Source: Spirulina subsalsa PCC 9445 (GTDB lineage: Bacteria > Cyanobacteriota > Cyanobacteriia > Cyanobacteriales > Spirulinaceae). Taken from it: a stretch of DNA of 64,000 nucleotides. A program made the position numbers and the translations under genes. How positions within the stretch are numbered: position 1 is the stretch's first letter; every line of letters starts with the position of its first letter. Location: assembly GCF_000314005.1 (NCBI RefSeq), contig NZ_JH980292.1:3260121-3324120 (forward strand), given 5' to 3'. This document shows positions 1 through 9,642 of the stretch, in pieces. The notes under the pieces were generated by a model. It had not been told where the DNA came from and searched no databases. It was given only the letters and a program-made list of their open reading frames with translations.

Positions 1-300
1 ATCCCCCACAGCCGGAACGCCGAGGCTACCTATGAATTCGACTTTCAGGACAACACCCTGATTCATCGCTTCATCATCCAACTCACCCCCCACCAAAGCC
101 CCCATCTCACCCTTGGCACGGCCCGTCATGAATTAGGCCACGCCCTGGGCATTTGGGGTCACAGTCCCCTCGAAGGGGATGCTCTCTATAGCACCCAAGT
201 CCGCACCCCTCCCCCCATTTCTCCTCGGGATGTGAACACCTTAAAAAAAATCTATCAACAACCCACCTTATTAGGTTGGAGACTGGAAGAATTAGGCTAA
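1..300 (+). CDS. C-terminal part of a zinc metalloprotease (metzincin-like), truncated by the window edge
   Basis: The first reading frame is open from base 1 to a TAA at 298-300, giving 99 residues. It contains HELGHALGIWGH (codons start at 127), the HExxHxxGxxH zinc-binding signature of metzincin-type proteases, where the three His bind zinc and Glu is the catalytic base. The tail SPRDVNTLKKIYQQP resembles the end of cyanobacterial matrixin-like peptidases. The N-terminus, and so any signal peptide, lies outside the window. It converges on the chemoreceptor gene downstream. The protease call is firm from the motif; its substrate is unknown. Confidence 0.8.
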   Translation: MPHSRNAEATYEFDFQDNTLIHRFIIQLTPHQSPHLTLGTARHELGHALGIWGHSPLEGDALYSTQVRTPPPISPRDVNTLKKIYQQPTLLGWRLEELG

Positions 301-375
301 GGAATAGGGAATAGACATCTCCCCCTCTCCCCTGCTCCCGACTCCCCCCTCTAGCCTGAATTAATCAGCCTTAGT

Positions 376-1881
376 TCAGACCATATTTTTCAACGACTGG
401 GCCGCCTCATTGAGTTGCTGAGTCCCTAACTTGGTTTGACTAATCCCAGAAGCAGTTTCTTTCGCGCCTTGATTAATGGTGTTCATGGCCTCAATAACCT
501 GTTGAATAGCTACAGACTGCTGCTTGATGTTGAGGGAAATTTGCTGATTGCTTAACACTACATTATTCACCGCTTGGGCAACTCCGGCAAAAGCATCGGC
601 GGTGCTTTGGGTGATTTGTACCCCACTTTCTACGGTGCGAGTGCCTTCGTCGGTGACTATGACGGTGGAGTTGATGGAATTTTGAATCTCTCGCACTAAA
701 TCATTAATTTTTCCGGCGGATTGCTTACTCTGATCCGCTAGTTTACGGATTTCTGTGGCCACGACGGAAAATCCTCGACCATGTTCTCCCGCACGCACAG
801 CCTCTACTGCCGCGTTGAGGGCTAACATATTGGTCTGATTGGCTAAATCCGATACCAGTTGGGAAATTGAGCCAATTTGGGTGGTCTGTTCACTCAGACG
901 AAGAATTTGCTCCGCGATCGCTTCTACTTTTGTCCGCAACAAGTGCATCCGTTCTAAAGTCTGATCCACAGCTTGGGTTCCCCCATCCGACAACTGCAAC
1001 GCCTGACGAGCCGCACTGGTAGCGGCTTCCGCCTGTTCAGAAGACTGGCGAGCCGATACCCCTAATTCATCCATCGTGGTAGTGGTTTGATTTACTGAGG
1101 CCGCCTGTTGACTAGCGGTTCTTTCTTGTTGCTCAATGGTTGAAGCAATTTCACTGGTGGAACTAGCCAGACTGTTGGCGGTGGAGTTCATCCTTTGGGA
1201 AATAGTATGAATGACCCACCCCGCAACCCCAACAGCAATCACAACCGATAAAATCGTGGCCGCTAGAACGATAGTCACCAGTAAATTTAAACTTTGTTCA
1301 CTAGAGCGAGCATTTTCTTGAAGAATCTCCTGTTCACGAGCTTTTAAACGATTCAAGAGGTTCGTAATGGCTTCTGATTGGCTGCGTCCCTGGTCAGTAC
1401 GCCAGCGTTCAATGGCTTCTGGGGTTCTCCCCTGATCGACTAAAACAATTAAATTATTGTTAATCTGTTCTAAAGCTGTGAGTTCTGCGCGAATTTGAGC
1501 AAAGGTTTGTTGTTGCTGAGGATCTAGCATGATGCGATTTAGGGTTTGTATCTCCTGTTGCGCCAAACTTTGAGCCGTTCGGTAGGAACTGAGGGAAATA
1601 CTATTGCGATCCAATAAATATCCCCGCACGGCTCTAGACATGACTTGTACATTAAAGCCAAAATTGCCAATGGCTGATTCGATCTGAGTTCGCGCTACAA
1701 GGTCATTAGAATTTCTCTGGACAACTTGTGCTTGTGCCACAATCAGAATCGCTGAAATAATCCAGAGAAACAATGGAATGGAATAGCCTAGAATAATCCA
1801 ATTGCGTAGTCGGAAGTCGGAAAAGTTTTGTGACAGTATAAAACTACTGGGTAAATTGAGATGATGAGATTTATCTTGCAT
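376..1881 (-). CDS. methyl-accepting chemotaxis protein (chemoreceptor) with CHASE3-like sensor
   Basis: 501 residues. A membrane segment near residues 28-50 is followed by an extracytoplasmic helical region with [12 protein letters not shown], typical of CHASE3 sensors, then a second membrane segment near 203-225 and a long cytoplasmic signalling coil. The hairpin tip [20 protein letters not shown] is the diagnostic receptor motif that contacts CheW and CheA. It is the last gene of a leftward cluster after the double-CheW gene (91-bp gap), so it probably shares their transcript. It should cluster at the membrane and pass stimulus information to a kinase through CheW. The ligand is unknown. 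In cyanobacteria such receptors usually serve type IV pilus phototaxis or chemotaxis, which is inference here. Confidence 0.92.
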   Translation of the reverse strand: MQDKSHHLNLPSSFILSQNFSDFRLRNWIILGYSIPLFLWIISAILIVAQAQVVQRNSNDLVARTQIESAIGNFGFNVQVMSRAVRGYLLDRNSISLSSYRTAQSLAQQEIQTLNRIMLDPQQQQTFAQIRAELTALEQINNNLIVLVDQGRTPEAIERWRTDQGRSQSEAITNLLNRLKAREQEILQENARSSEQSLNLLVTIVLAATILSVVIAVGVAGWVIHTISQRMNSTANSLASSTSEIASTIEQQERTASQQAASVNQTTTTMDELGVSARQSSEQAEAATSAARQALQLSDGGTQAVDQTLERMHLLRTKVEAIAEQILRLSEQTTQIGSISQLVSDLANQTNMLALNAAVEAVRAGEHGRGFSVVATEIRKLADQSKQSAGKINDLVREIQNSINSTVIVTDEGTRTVESGVQITQSTADAFAGVAQAVNNVVLSNQQISLNIKQQSVAIQQVIEAMNTINQGAKETASGISQTKLGTQQLNEAAQSLKNMV

Positions 1882-1972
1882 TTTTAACTCCTATGGTTGC
1901 CGTTTCCCCTGAATCGAATTTTGGCAACGACTTATAACTGTTTATTGAATTCTGATTCGAGTTTTGGCAGAA

Positions 1973-3088
1973 TTACTGAATGGTTTCATCAACGACTAAG
2001 TTTCCTTTGAGTAACATTTTTTCTAGGTCTAAAATGCTCATCATTTTGTCTTGATATACCGCAGCACCTAGCAGATATTCGTCATTGATGGAGTGAATGG
2101 CTGTGGGAACTGTAGTAATATTACGGGGATCGAGTAATAAGACATCATAAATCCCTTCGACTAACACACCAATCACTAATTCCCCGGCTTCAATCACCAT
2201 AGCTTGTTTCGCGTCTTCCCAAGGAATGGCTGGTAAATTGAGAACTTGTGCCACATCGAGTAAGGTGACAATTTCCCCTCTCAGGTTGATATTCCCGACG
2301 AAATAAGGCGGACAACAAGGAATGGGGGTAACTTGATCAATTTCTGTAAACTCACGCACAATTTTCAAGTCAATACCAAAGAATTCTTTACCGAAACTAA
2401 TCACCGCTAAAGGTTTAAATCCTTTAAGATTTTCGGTGGTAGCAACTTGTCTTAAGTGTTCTGCCCTCTCCTGAAAAATTTGGCGTATTTCAGGGGTGGC
2501 ACTAGGACAGAAAACCCGCCATTCTAAGAGTCTGCCTTCTTGATCTCGTCCTGCCATTTCGTCGAGTTCTTCGGCATTAAGGGACAAGGTTTTTTGTATA
2601 ACTTGAGTGGGATGAGCTTCTAAGCTATGCACCAATATCTCGACATTGAGTAAACTAATAATGTCATTTCTGCTATGAGCAATGCCTTTATATAAAGGGA
2701 TACTTTCTTCTGCTAAATCTTCAGTAGAGTAGCTCAATTTTTGGGTGATTTCTGCCGGAGGAATCGCCCGAACTTCTAGGACTTGATTAACAATAATCCC
2801 TAAACGTAATTTATGAAATTTTAAGATGATTAAACTGTCCGTGAGTTGGTACTCTGGGGGATGATACCCAAAGCGTAAATGAAGATCCATCACGGGAATA
2901 ATATCTTCGCGCAAATTAATCACCCCGACAATTTCTCTGGGAGTATCGGTAATCGGGGTTAATTCTGGCAAGAAAAAAATCTCTTCAACAAGACTTGTTT
3001 CAATTCCATATAAAGATTGATTCAAACGAAAGAGTAAATAACTTTGTTCGAGGAGATCGACTGGTACAGATTCTAAGGTGTTAATCAT
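1973..3088 (-). CDS. cheW: tandem CheW-domain adaptor protein
   Basis: 371 residues holding two CheW domains in tandem. The first (about 15-150) has GVINLREDIIPVMDLHLRFG and the second (about 225-355) has GNINLRGEIVTLLDVAQVL, the beta-barrel signature that docks receptor tips to CheA-type kinases. A single CheW is about 150-170 residues, so this is a true fusion of two. It lies between cheR (39-bp gap upstream) and the chemoreceptor gene on the same strand, which supports one chemosensory operon. With two docking surfaces it could cross-link receptors in an array or bridge receptor and kinase; that is inference. The start is an ATG at 3086-3088. Confidence 0.93.
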   Translation of the reverse strand: MINTLESVPVDLLEQSYLLFRLNQSLYGIETSLVEEIFFLPELTPITDTPREIVGVINLREDIIPVMDLHLRFGYHPPEYQLTDSLIILKFHKLRLGIIVNQVLEVRAIPPAEITQKLSYSTEDLAEESIPLYKGIAHSRNDIISLLNVEILVHSLEAHPTQVIQKTLSLNAEELDEMAGRDQEGRLLEWRVFCPSATPEIRQIFQERAEHLRQVATTENLKGFKPLAVISFGKEFFGIDLKIVREFTEIDQVTPIPCCPPYFVGNINLRGEIVTLLDVAQVLNLPAIPWEDAKQAMVIEAGELVIGVLVEGIYDVLLLDPRNITTVPTAIHSINDEYLLGAAVYQDKMMSILDLEKMLLKGNLVVDETIQ

Positions 3089-3127
3089 GGCTACTTAAGG
3101 GTAATGATTACAGACCAACTGTTTTGG

Positions 3128-4681
3128 CTATCCATCCATTAAGGATGAGGGTTCAGGATTGAGAGGATCAAGATTAGCTGACCAATTTGTTAAAAAGGTA
3201 TCGGTCAAAAAGTCAGATGAGGACATCTGGTTAAGATCGGAGTCTAAGGAATGGGAGGGGGAGGTGAGAGGAGTGGAGAACTGTTTTTGTAAGTTCAATG
3301 CGGTTTTATACATTTTTCGCGCCCGTTTTTGATCTCCCTCTTGTTGATAGAGATGACTAAGTTGATAATAGGCATTGATGGCGTTTGGATCCAAATAGAT
3401 AATCCGTTTATATAAATACTTTGCTTCTTCAGTATCCCCTTTTTCTTCAGAGATGTGGGATAGGAGGTAATAAAATGCAACAGAAAGGGGATCTTTTTCT
3501 AAGGCTTGTTGACAAAAGTAACAAGCTTGATCATATTGCCCCGTATTAGCATGAATATGGGCTAAAAGATAATAAGCGAGGAGGTTATCTGGATATTTTT
3601 CCAAGACTTGATTGGCTTTTTCTATGGCCAGAGGATACTGTTTTTCTTGGAAAAGTTGATGGGCTTGTTGAAGGAGTTCCTGGGGTGAAATGATGGGGGG
3701 TTGGGTTGGAGGGGGTGGGTTAACGGGATTCACCACATAGCCATTGGGTGGGGTGGGATTAGTAATGGGGGTGATGAGGGGAGGCGGTAAGAGGGGAGGG
3801 ATCAGGATTTCTTCCCTTGGGCTGTGGCTGTAGGGTTGTTTCTGGTAGAGGATGGATTCGGAGAAAATGTGGCTCTGAAATCCGGTCATGTTTTGACCAT
3901 AGAGTTCTGCATGACCTGTAAGCAGGTATCCCCCGGGTTTCAGGGCTTTGTGGAATCGTTTCAGGACTTGGGCGATCGCATCGGGCTGAAAATAAATAAA
4001 AACATTGCGACAAATAATCAGATCAATATCTCCAGAAAATTCAAGCTTGTTATTGGGACTGGTTTGCAGCAGATTCAAAAATTCAAATCTGACGAAAGCA
4101 CGGATATCCTCACGAATTTGATAGCCTTGTTGATGGAGAGCAAAATACTCTTGTTGGATGTGAGGTTTAATCATGCGGAAAGACCAAGAGCTATACAGTC
4201 CTTCTCTCGCTCGATGCAACGCTTGATAATTAATATCTGTCCCCAAAACAAGGGCGTTCCATTGGTGGCGGTTGGGTAATAGTTGATCCAAAAGGATGGC
4301 GAGGGAGTAGGGTTCTTCTCCGGTAGAACACCCAGCACTCCAAATTTTCAGGGTTCGGTTGTGGTGATTCTGTCGAAGGAGTTGGGGGATAATTTGCTTT
4401 TCTAGCAGGGAAAATTGACCCTGATCTCGAAAAAAATAACTTTCAGTGTTGGTTAATAAAACAGCGAGTTCTTGCCATTCCTGAAACGCATTGACGTTGT
4501 GTTCTAACAAGAAATGATAGTAGTCTTCCAAAAAATAAATTTTCAACTGTTCCATTCGTTGAAACAGTTTTCGGGTAAAATTGGTTTTGTCTTCGGATCT
4601 GACTTTGATTCCTGTGTAATGGGAAACTAAGTCCGTGAATTTGGTAAATAAGTCAGAACTGATGTCGCTAGAAAACGGCAT
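3128..4681 (-). CDS. cheR: CheR-type chemoreceptor methyltransferase with C-terminal TPR repeats
   Basis: 517 residues. Residues about 10-275 are a CheR domain: an all-alpha N-terminal part, then the SAM-binding motif WSAGCSTGEEPYS, GTDIN and LIICRNVFIYF. CheR methylates Glu residues on receptor coils using S-adenosylmethionine to set adaptation. A Pro-rich linker (about 285-330) leads to three or four TPR units (about 335-470; for example PLAIEKANQVLEKYPDN), as in the CheR-TPR proteins of several proteobacteria and cyanobacteria. It precedes cheW by 39 bp on the same strand. No cheB methylesterase is seen in the window. The TPR tail suggests docking to a partner protein. Confidence 0.93.
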   Translation of the reverse strand: MPFSSDISSDLFTKFTDLVSHYTGIKVRSEDKTNFTRKLFQRMEQLKIYFLEDYYHFLLEHNVNAFQEWQELAVLLTNTESYFFRDQGQFSLLEKQIIPQLLRQNHHNRTLKIWSAGCSTGEEPYSLAILLDQLLPNRHQWNALVLGTDINYQALHRAREGLYSSWSFRMIKPHIQQEYFALHQQGYQIREDIRAFVRFEFLNLLQTSPNNKLEFSGDIDLIICRNVFIYFQPDAIAQVLKRFHKALKPGGYLLTGHAELYGQNMTGFQSHIFSESILYQKQPYSHSPREEILIPPLLPPPLITPITNPTPPNGYVVNPVNPPPPTQPPIISPQELLQQAHQLFQEKQYPLAIEKANQVLEKYPDNLLAYYLLAHIHANTGQYDQACYFCQQALEKDPLSVAFYYLLSHISEEKGDTEEAKYLYKRIIYLDPNAINAYYQLSHLYQQEGDQKRARKMYKTALNLQKQFSTPLTSPSHSLDSDLNQMSSSDFLTDTFLTNWSANLDPLNPEPSSLMDG

Positions 4682-4747
4682 TGAAACTCCTTGGATGGTC
4701 TACTTCAGTTAGGTTAGCTTAATCTATAAATTTCCTTCGCTTGGATT

Positions 4748-7153
4748 TCAGCTTTTACGATGGCTAAGAGGGGGTTGTATGGGAATCTGAATGACAAACT
4801 GAGTGCCTTCGTTTGGTTTAGAAATACATTCAATTCTGCCGTGATGTTTTTCTACTACAATCTGATAACTAATGGCTAGTCCTAATCCGGTTCCTTTGCC
4901 TACAGGTTTGGTCGTAAAGAAGGGATCAAAAATATGATGCACTGTTTCAGGAGACATTCCAACGCCGTTGTCGGTAATGCGGATTAAAACATCTCCGCAC
5001 ATTAGACCTGTTTTTAGGTCAGGATGGGGATGTTGGGGGTGGGGTATTACTTCTGTACTAATAGTAATACAATGGGGTTCAGGGCTATTTTCTAGGGCAT
5101 CAATGCTATTACTGAGGATATTCATGAAGACTTGGTTTAACTGCCCGGCATAACATTCAACTTGAGGCAATTTTGCGTATTTTTTAACGACTTGGATTTC
5201 GGCTTTTTCTCCTTTGGCTTTTAATCGATTGTGTAAGATTAAGAGGGTGCTATCAATGCCTTCATGAATATCAACGGGTTTCATGTCGGCTTGATCTAAA
5301 CGGGAGAAGTTCCGCAGAGAAAGCACAATCTGCCGGATGCGTTCGGCTCCAATTTGCATGGAGGCGAGGGTTTTGGGTAGGTCTTCGATGATGAATTCTA
5401 GGTCAATTTCATCGGCGAGTTCTTCGATAGTTTCATTGGGTGTAGGGTAGGTTTCTTGGTAGAGACTGACCAGTTTCAGTAAGTCTTCTACATATTCACT
5501 GGTATAGCTTAAATTCCCGGAAATGAAGTTTACGGGATTGTTAATTTCGTGGGCAATGCCTGCGATCATTTGACCCAAACTGGACATTTTTTCGGTTTGG
5601 ATGAGTTGGGATTGGGTGCGTTTGAGTTCTTGGATGGTGAGTTCGAGTTGTTGGGCTTGGGTTTGGGCGGCGAGGGCGGCGGCGCGGGTTTGGGCGAAGA
5701 GTTCGGCTTGATCAATGGCGAGGGCGAGTTGATCGACGACGGCTTGTAGGAGTTCGATGTCGGGCTCACTCCAATGGCGGGAGCCGAGGTCGTTCATACA
5801 GGCGATCGCACCCAGATGATTCGACCGGGTTTTGAGGGGAATCAGCAGGATGGACTGAATATGAAAGCTTTGCAGTAGTTCGAGAAAGTCCGCGCTTTGG
5901 GTGGTGTTTTCGCCGAGCAAGAGGGGTTGATGGATGTCGTCAATCCTCAGTAGGTTAAGGCTTTCGATTTGTTGGGCAAGCCAGAGTAGTTTTTCTGGGG
6001 GACAGTTGGCGATCGCACTGGCGGGTTTATTTGTGCCTCGGGCTTCGTGGCTAACGGTGAGGCTGAGTTGATTTCCTTGACTCCAACACCAGAGATAACT
6101 ACACCAGTCTACTTGTAGGAGATGGCGAATTTCCTGCACGGCCGTCCCCAAAATGGTGTCTAAATCTAAGGAGTTGCGGATTTGATTCGCTAGACGGAAG
6201 AGCAGGGCTTCCCGTCGAGAGAGCAAGGCTTGACGGGCCCAGCATCGGTCAATGGCAATGGCTAAATAGTCGGCAATGGTGGCAATGGCTTCATGGGTGA
6301 TTTTATCAAGGGCTTGGTAACACCACAGGGCAATCACCCCCACGAGGCGATCTTCTACCACTAAAGGATACCCCACCAGATGGAGTTTAGCCTTAGCGTT
6401 ATTCCGTCGCCCGTCCATTTGGCAAAATAGGGGGTCTGCTTTAATATCAACGTTGATTGAGGGGGTTTTAGAGTTAGTTTCCCCAAAAGGGGCAAACACC
6501 AGATCATGAATGGGCTGCCGTGACAAGGCCAGAGAACCCAGAATTGAGTTACTGGTGGGCAGGTAGGTAACGGTCAGTAGTTCATTTTGAGCCAGGGAAG
6601 GTTCTGCATCGGGGTGAAGGGTGACGGCCTGAAGTTCGAGGCTTTCCACTTGGCTGTTATAGCTCCAGATGGCCGCTCCGGCGGCGTTTAACTGCTCTAC
6701 TAAGACCTCGCTGCTGAGGGTGAGGCTCTCTTTGATCGAGTGGGCATGAACCAGGGCGCGACCAATTTCGGCTTCTAAGGTGGCTAGGCGCGATCGCTCA
6801 AATAACATCGCCTCCACTTGACGGCGCTCTGTAGTATCCCGCAAACACACCGAAATCCCGTCCAAATAGGGAGCAAGCTGCACCTCCACCCAACGCCGCC
6901 CCACCGGGAAAAAAGCCTCAAAATGAGTCCCTTGATGGGTTTGAACCACTTGCCGATATTCCTGTTCAAAGGTGGTTTCTAATAATTCCGGGAAGACTTC
7001 CCAAATACACTGATTTAATAAATCTCGCTTAGTTTTGCCTAATAGTTTTTCGGCGGCACTATTTAAGGAAATAAATCGCCATGCGCCATCCAACACAAAA
7101 AAGGCATCACTAATGGTTTCTAAAATTTGGATATTCATGAAGCTTACAACCAT
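4748..7153 (-). CDS. sensor histidine kinase with PAS and two GAF domains
   Basis: About 801 residues. Order: PAS (about 5-120, IQILETISDAFFVLD), GAF 1 (about 150-310), GAF 2 (about 320-485), coiled coil (490-525), H-box GIAHEINNPVNFISGN with phospho-acceptor His535, then an ATPase with N, G1 (ITDNGVGM) and G2 (GTGLGLAIS) boxes. No transmembrane segment and no receiver domain, so it is a cytosolic kinase that needs a separate response regulator. I chose the ATG at 7151-7153 because GGGAG lies 8 bases upstream; an ATG at 7136-7138 (MNIQILET) is possible, and a TTG at 7190-7192 less so. It leads the leftward cluster (66-bp gap to cheR) and is not a CheA: there is no Hpt or CheW-like domain. Confidence 0.9.
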   Translation of the reverse strand: MVVSFMNIQILETISDAFFVLDGAWRFISLNSAAEKLLGKTKRDLLNQCIWEVFPELLETTFEQEYRQVVQTHQGTHFEAFFPVGRRWVEVQLAPYLDGISVCLRDTTERRQVEAMLFERSRLATLEAEIGRALVHAHSIKESLTLSSEVLVEQLNAAGAAIWSYNSQVESLELQAVTLHPDAEPSLAQNELLTVTYLPTSNSILGSLALSRQPIHDLVFAPFGETNSKTPSINVDIKADPLFCQMDGRRNNAKAKLHLVGYPLVVEDRLVGVIALWCYQALDKITHEAIATIADYLAIAIDRCWARQALLSRREALLFRLANQIRNSLDLDTILGTAVQEIRHLLQVDWCSYLWCWSQGNQLSLTVSHEARGTNKPASAIANCPPEKLLWLAQQIESLNLLRIDDIHQPLLLGENTTQSADFLELLQSFHIQSILLIPLKTRSNHLGAIACMNDLGSRHWSEPDIELLQAVVDQLALAIDQAELFAQTRAAALAAQTQAQQLELTIQELKRTQSQLIQTEKMSSLGQMIAGIAHEINNPVNFISGNLSYTSEYVEDLLKLVSLYQETYPTPNETIEELADEIDLEFIIEDLPKTLASMQIGAERIRQIVLSLRNFSRLDQADMKPVDIHEGIDSTLLILHNRLKAKGEKAEIQVVKKYAKLPQVECYAGQLNQVFMNILSNSIDALENSPEPHCITISTEVIPHPQHPHPDLKTGLMCGDVLIRITDNGVGMSPETVHHIFDPFFTTKPVGKGTGLGLAISYQIVVEKHHGRIECISKPNEGTQFVIQIPIQPPLSHRKS

Positions 7154-7888
7154 CCCACATACTCCCGCAATTGACTGTCCCTCTGACCCCAAGTTTTTTC
7201 CCCTTGGGCGAGGAGATTAGCTACCTTAAAAATGAAATTTGGCAGATGACTCCGAATTGATTCCGACTACACATCCTGTGAATGACCCAGTTTACAAGAA
7301 CCCCATCGAACACTAGCATTAAAACCCTACAATCAGAGATTACAAGTTTACCCGGCAAGATTCCCCAAAATAATAACTGTCAGTTACTATTGAACCTTGA
7401 TTTACTCTCCTGAATTGTTGCATTTTATTAAGATTAGTTGACGTTGTGGTAGATTAATAGTAATGGATTAACCTAACAGGAAGAGAGAGAAAGTATAAGT
7501 TGAAGAAATTAAACGAAAGTTTAAGCCTAAGACTCAAGACAACAAGATGTGCTTTGCTCAACCAAGCGTGATCCCCTTTTGATCCTATACTTCCTATTAT
7601 TCCTCATCTGCGACATGATCTCCAGCCTGATCCGAGTAGCTTAATTGAATCTTTCAGAACCTCCTAAGAAACGCCAAAAAAGTTATCCATTTTTTCATCT
7701 TGTCAGAGATAAAACCTATTGATTTGCCCAAACTGTCACAAAAAGTTACATCCCGAAGCTAAAAATAAAGTCTTGTACCTTTTTTTACAGAGAGGGGATA
7801 GAGTCATGAGACATTTGGGACAATAGAGTTATCCCCAAAAACGGATTACGAATCATAATGCAAGATCATCCTGGCTGGAGGGATTGAG
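7154..7888. other. 735-bp intergenic region between divergent kinase and response regulator genes
   Basis: No coding signal is convincing on either strand. The region separates the divergent histidine kinase and response regulator genes and must carry both promoters. It contains ATAAAGTCTTGTA at 7765-7777, which recurs at 34265-34277 upstream of mltA. A purine-rich ribosome-binding site (GGAGG) precedes the regulator start at 7889. I see no tRNA, riboswitch or transposon end in it. Confidence 0.6.
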
Positions 7889-8287
7889 ATGTCTGGAACT
7901 GCAAGTTATGCTCTAACCATTTTGGCTGTTGATGACAGCCCCATTATGCGCAAAATGTTACAACAGATTCTACAAACGCAATACAACGTCGTGGTGGCAG
8001 ATAATGCGGTAGATGCCCTATCTGTGATTTACCATCAAGCCGTAGATTTACTCTTGTTGGATGTCACCATGCCGGGGGTAGATGGCTTAGAACTCTGCCG
8101 TACAGTGCGCAGTTTGCCCCAATTTCAGGCTTTACCCATTATTATGCTGACAGCTAGAGACGGGACTTTTGATAAAGTACAAGGGCGTTTAGCGGGAGCA
8201 ACGGAATATTTAACAAAACCTTTTGATGAGCAGGAATTGCTGAGTACCTTAAAAAAGTTTCTGGGAGAGGATAAGGAGCAAACTTAA
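7889..8287 (+). CDS. single-domain response regulator (CheY/PilH-like)
   Basis: 132 residues made of one receiver domain. Asp15-Asp16 form the acidic pocket, Asp58 (LLLLDVTMPG) is the phosphorylation site, Thr88 (IIMLTAR) and Lys110 (YLTKPF) are the switch residues. There is no output domain, so it acts by protein-protein contact, like CheY, PilG or PilH. It is divergent from the chemosensory cluster, 735 bp away, and is the nearest phospho-acceptor for the kinase at 4748-7153, which has no receiver of its own; that pairing is inference. GGAGG ahead of the ATG supports the start. Confidence 0.92.
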   Translation: MSGTASYALTILAVDDSPIMRKMLQQILQTQYNVVVADNAVDALSVIYHQAVDLLLLDVTMPGVDGLELCRTVRSLPQFQALPIIMLTARDGTFDKVQGRLAGATEYLTKPFDEQELLSTLKKFLGEDKEQT

Positions 8288-8414
8288 CGCCAATGAATCA
8301 CACTGATGGCGTGGACATCTGACTTCATGGGGGAATGCCTGAGCTTGGACGGGTATTCTGGTTTTGGTCTTACCCAAGATTTTGGGGCTAAAGCCCCGTC
8401 CTTCCGACGATGAG
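8288..8414. mobile_element. remnant of a small insertion element abutting the site-2 protease stop codon
   Basis: This 127-bp gap contains GGGGCTAAAGCCCC (a short hairpin, about 8385-8398) followed by CCGTCCTTCCGACGATGAGC. The last 12 bases before 8415, CCGACGATGAGC, are identical to the right end of the insert at 56506-56804, and in both cases the sequence continues with TAA. This argues for the right end of one family of IS200/IS605-derived (or similar) non-coding elements. The left boundary here is not visible and the family call is tentative. The hairpin may also end transcription of the converging genes. Confidence 0.45.
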
Positions 8415-9581
8415 CTAACTGGGGGAACGGGTGGGAGATGTGGTAGAAACAGAAGAACTACTGGGCTGATTTTTTTGGGAGAGGAGTTCTAAAATCGAGG
8501 CTTTTTCGACTAGCCCTAAAACAGTTCCTTCTGGACTGATAACAGCGAGTTGTAAGGTTTTCTGTTCTTCAATGCGCTTGACTACTTCTAGGAGCGATTC
8601 GTTGGCGAAGACCGTTTGACTCATATCGGTTGGCTGCATTAAGTCCCGGACTTGGGTTTCTGTCCAGAGGGAGGTGGGGACTGTTTTGAGTTGGTCAACG
8701 GCCAATTCTCCCATGAGTTCTCCTGCTTCGTTCGTGACGAGAAAACGACTCCAAGGATTATGACCAATGACATAGTTATTGACAAACTCCCGCAGGCTTA
8801 AGTCCGCAGAAACGACGGGACTATTGGGGGTAATGGCATCTTCGGCGGTGTAGTGGTCGAGGGTTTCTTGCACTTGGGCAGATTGGGCAGAGAGTCCGGC
8901 ATTTTGCAGCAGGAATAGCCCGATTAAGAGGGTCCAGAAACTGCCATAGGAGCTAATGCCTAAAATGCCGAGTAGCCCTAAGAGGATGCCGAACATCCCC
9001 ACCCCTTGACCGACGCGACTGGCGTAGAGTAGACCTTTATTGGGGTTGCCTGTGACTTGCCAGACGAGGGCTTTGAGGATGTTTCCCCCGTCGAGGGGTA
9101 GGCCGGGGATGAGGTTGAAAATCCCCAGGACGAGGTTAATACTAGCCAGAAGGGAGAGGAGTCCGGTGAGGGGGAGGGGGAGGGGTAAATAAACGCCGAG
9201 GAGGGTAAAAACCACGCACAGGAGAAAACTAACGGCGGGGCCGGCGATGGCGATGAGGAAGGCTTTCAAGGGGGTGTCGGATTCTTTTTCCAACATGGCT
9301 AAACCCCCAAAGAGGAACAGGGTAATGGAGCGCACCTGAATTCCTTGGGAGAGGGCGGCGATACTATGGCCTAATTCGTGGGCCAGGACGGAGGCGAAGA
9401 GTAAAAGGGCGGTGCTTAAACCTAAGAGCGCGGCCACTAAGCCGTTGATTTGAGGAAAGTTGGCGAATTGTTGTCCGAATAACCAAGTGCCGAGGGCAAG
9501 GACAATAAACCACGAGGGATTGATAAAGAAGGGAATCCCTAGGATGCTGCCGACTTGGATGTTGTTACTGGTGCGATTCAT
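8415..9581 (-). CDS. site-2 protease family zinc metalloprotease (M50) with CBS domains
   Basis: 388 residues from the ATG at 9579-9581 (AAGAGG lies 11 bases upstream); a longer TTG start at 9626 is less likely. The N-terminal half is hydrophobic with several membrane helices and carries HELGH (His68, Glu69, His72) and the second zinc motif NLIPGLPLDGG (Asp164), the two signatures of intramembrane M50 proteases. The C-terminal third (about 235-370) reads as a pair of CBS domains, which in this subfamily sense nucleotides or energy state. It should cleave a membrane-bound substrate, such as an anti-sigma factor, within the bilayer; the substrate is unknown. It is divergent from the amidase gene, 61 bp away. 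Confidence 0.92.
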   Translation of the reverse strand: MNRTSNNIQVGSILGIPFFINPSWFIVLALGTWLFGQQFANFPQINGLVAALLGLSTALLLFASVLAHELGHSIAALSQGIQVRSITLFLFGGLAMLEKESDTPLKAFLIAIAGPAVSFLLCVVFTLLGVYLPLPLPLTGLLSLLASINLVLGIFNLIPGLPLDGGNILKALVWQVTGNPNKGLLYASRVGQGVGMFGILLGLLGILGISSYGSFWTLLIGLFLLQNAGLSAQSAQVQETLDHYTAEDAITPNSPVVSADLSLREFVNNYVIGHNPWSRFLVTNEAGELMGELAVDQLKTVPTSLWTETQVRDLMQPTDMSQTVFANESLLEVVKRIEEQKTLQLAVISPEGTVLGLVEKASILELLSQKNQPSSSSVSTTSPTRSPS

Positions 9582-9642
9582 GCTGGTTGTTGCCTCTTTT
9601 AACGTCCCACTTCTATAGTAGCGCAAAGCTTGAGGTTGCTTT

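Noticed and set aside
3824-4279. 151-codon frame opposite cheR
   Set aside because: Antisense to conserved CheR motifs, no domain or start signal.
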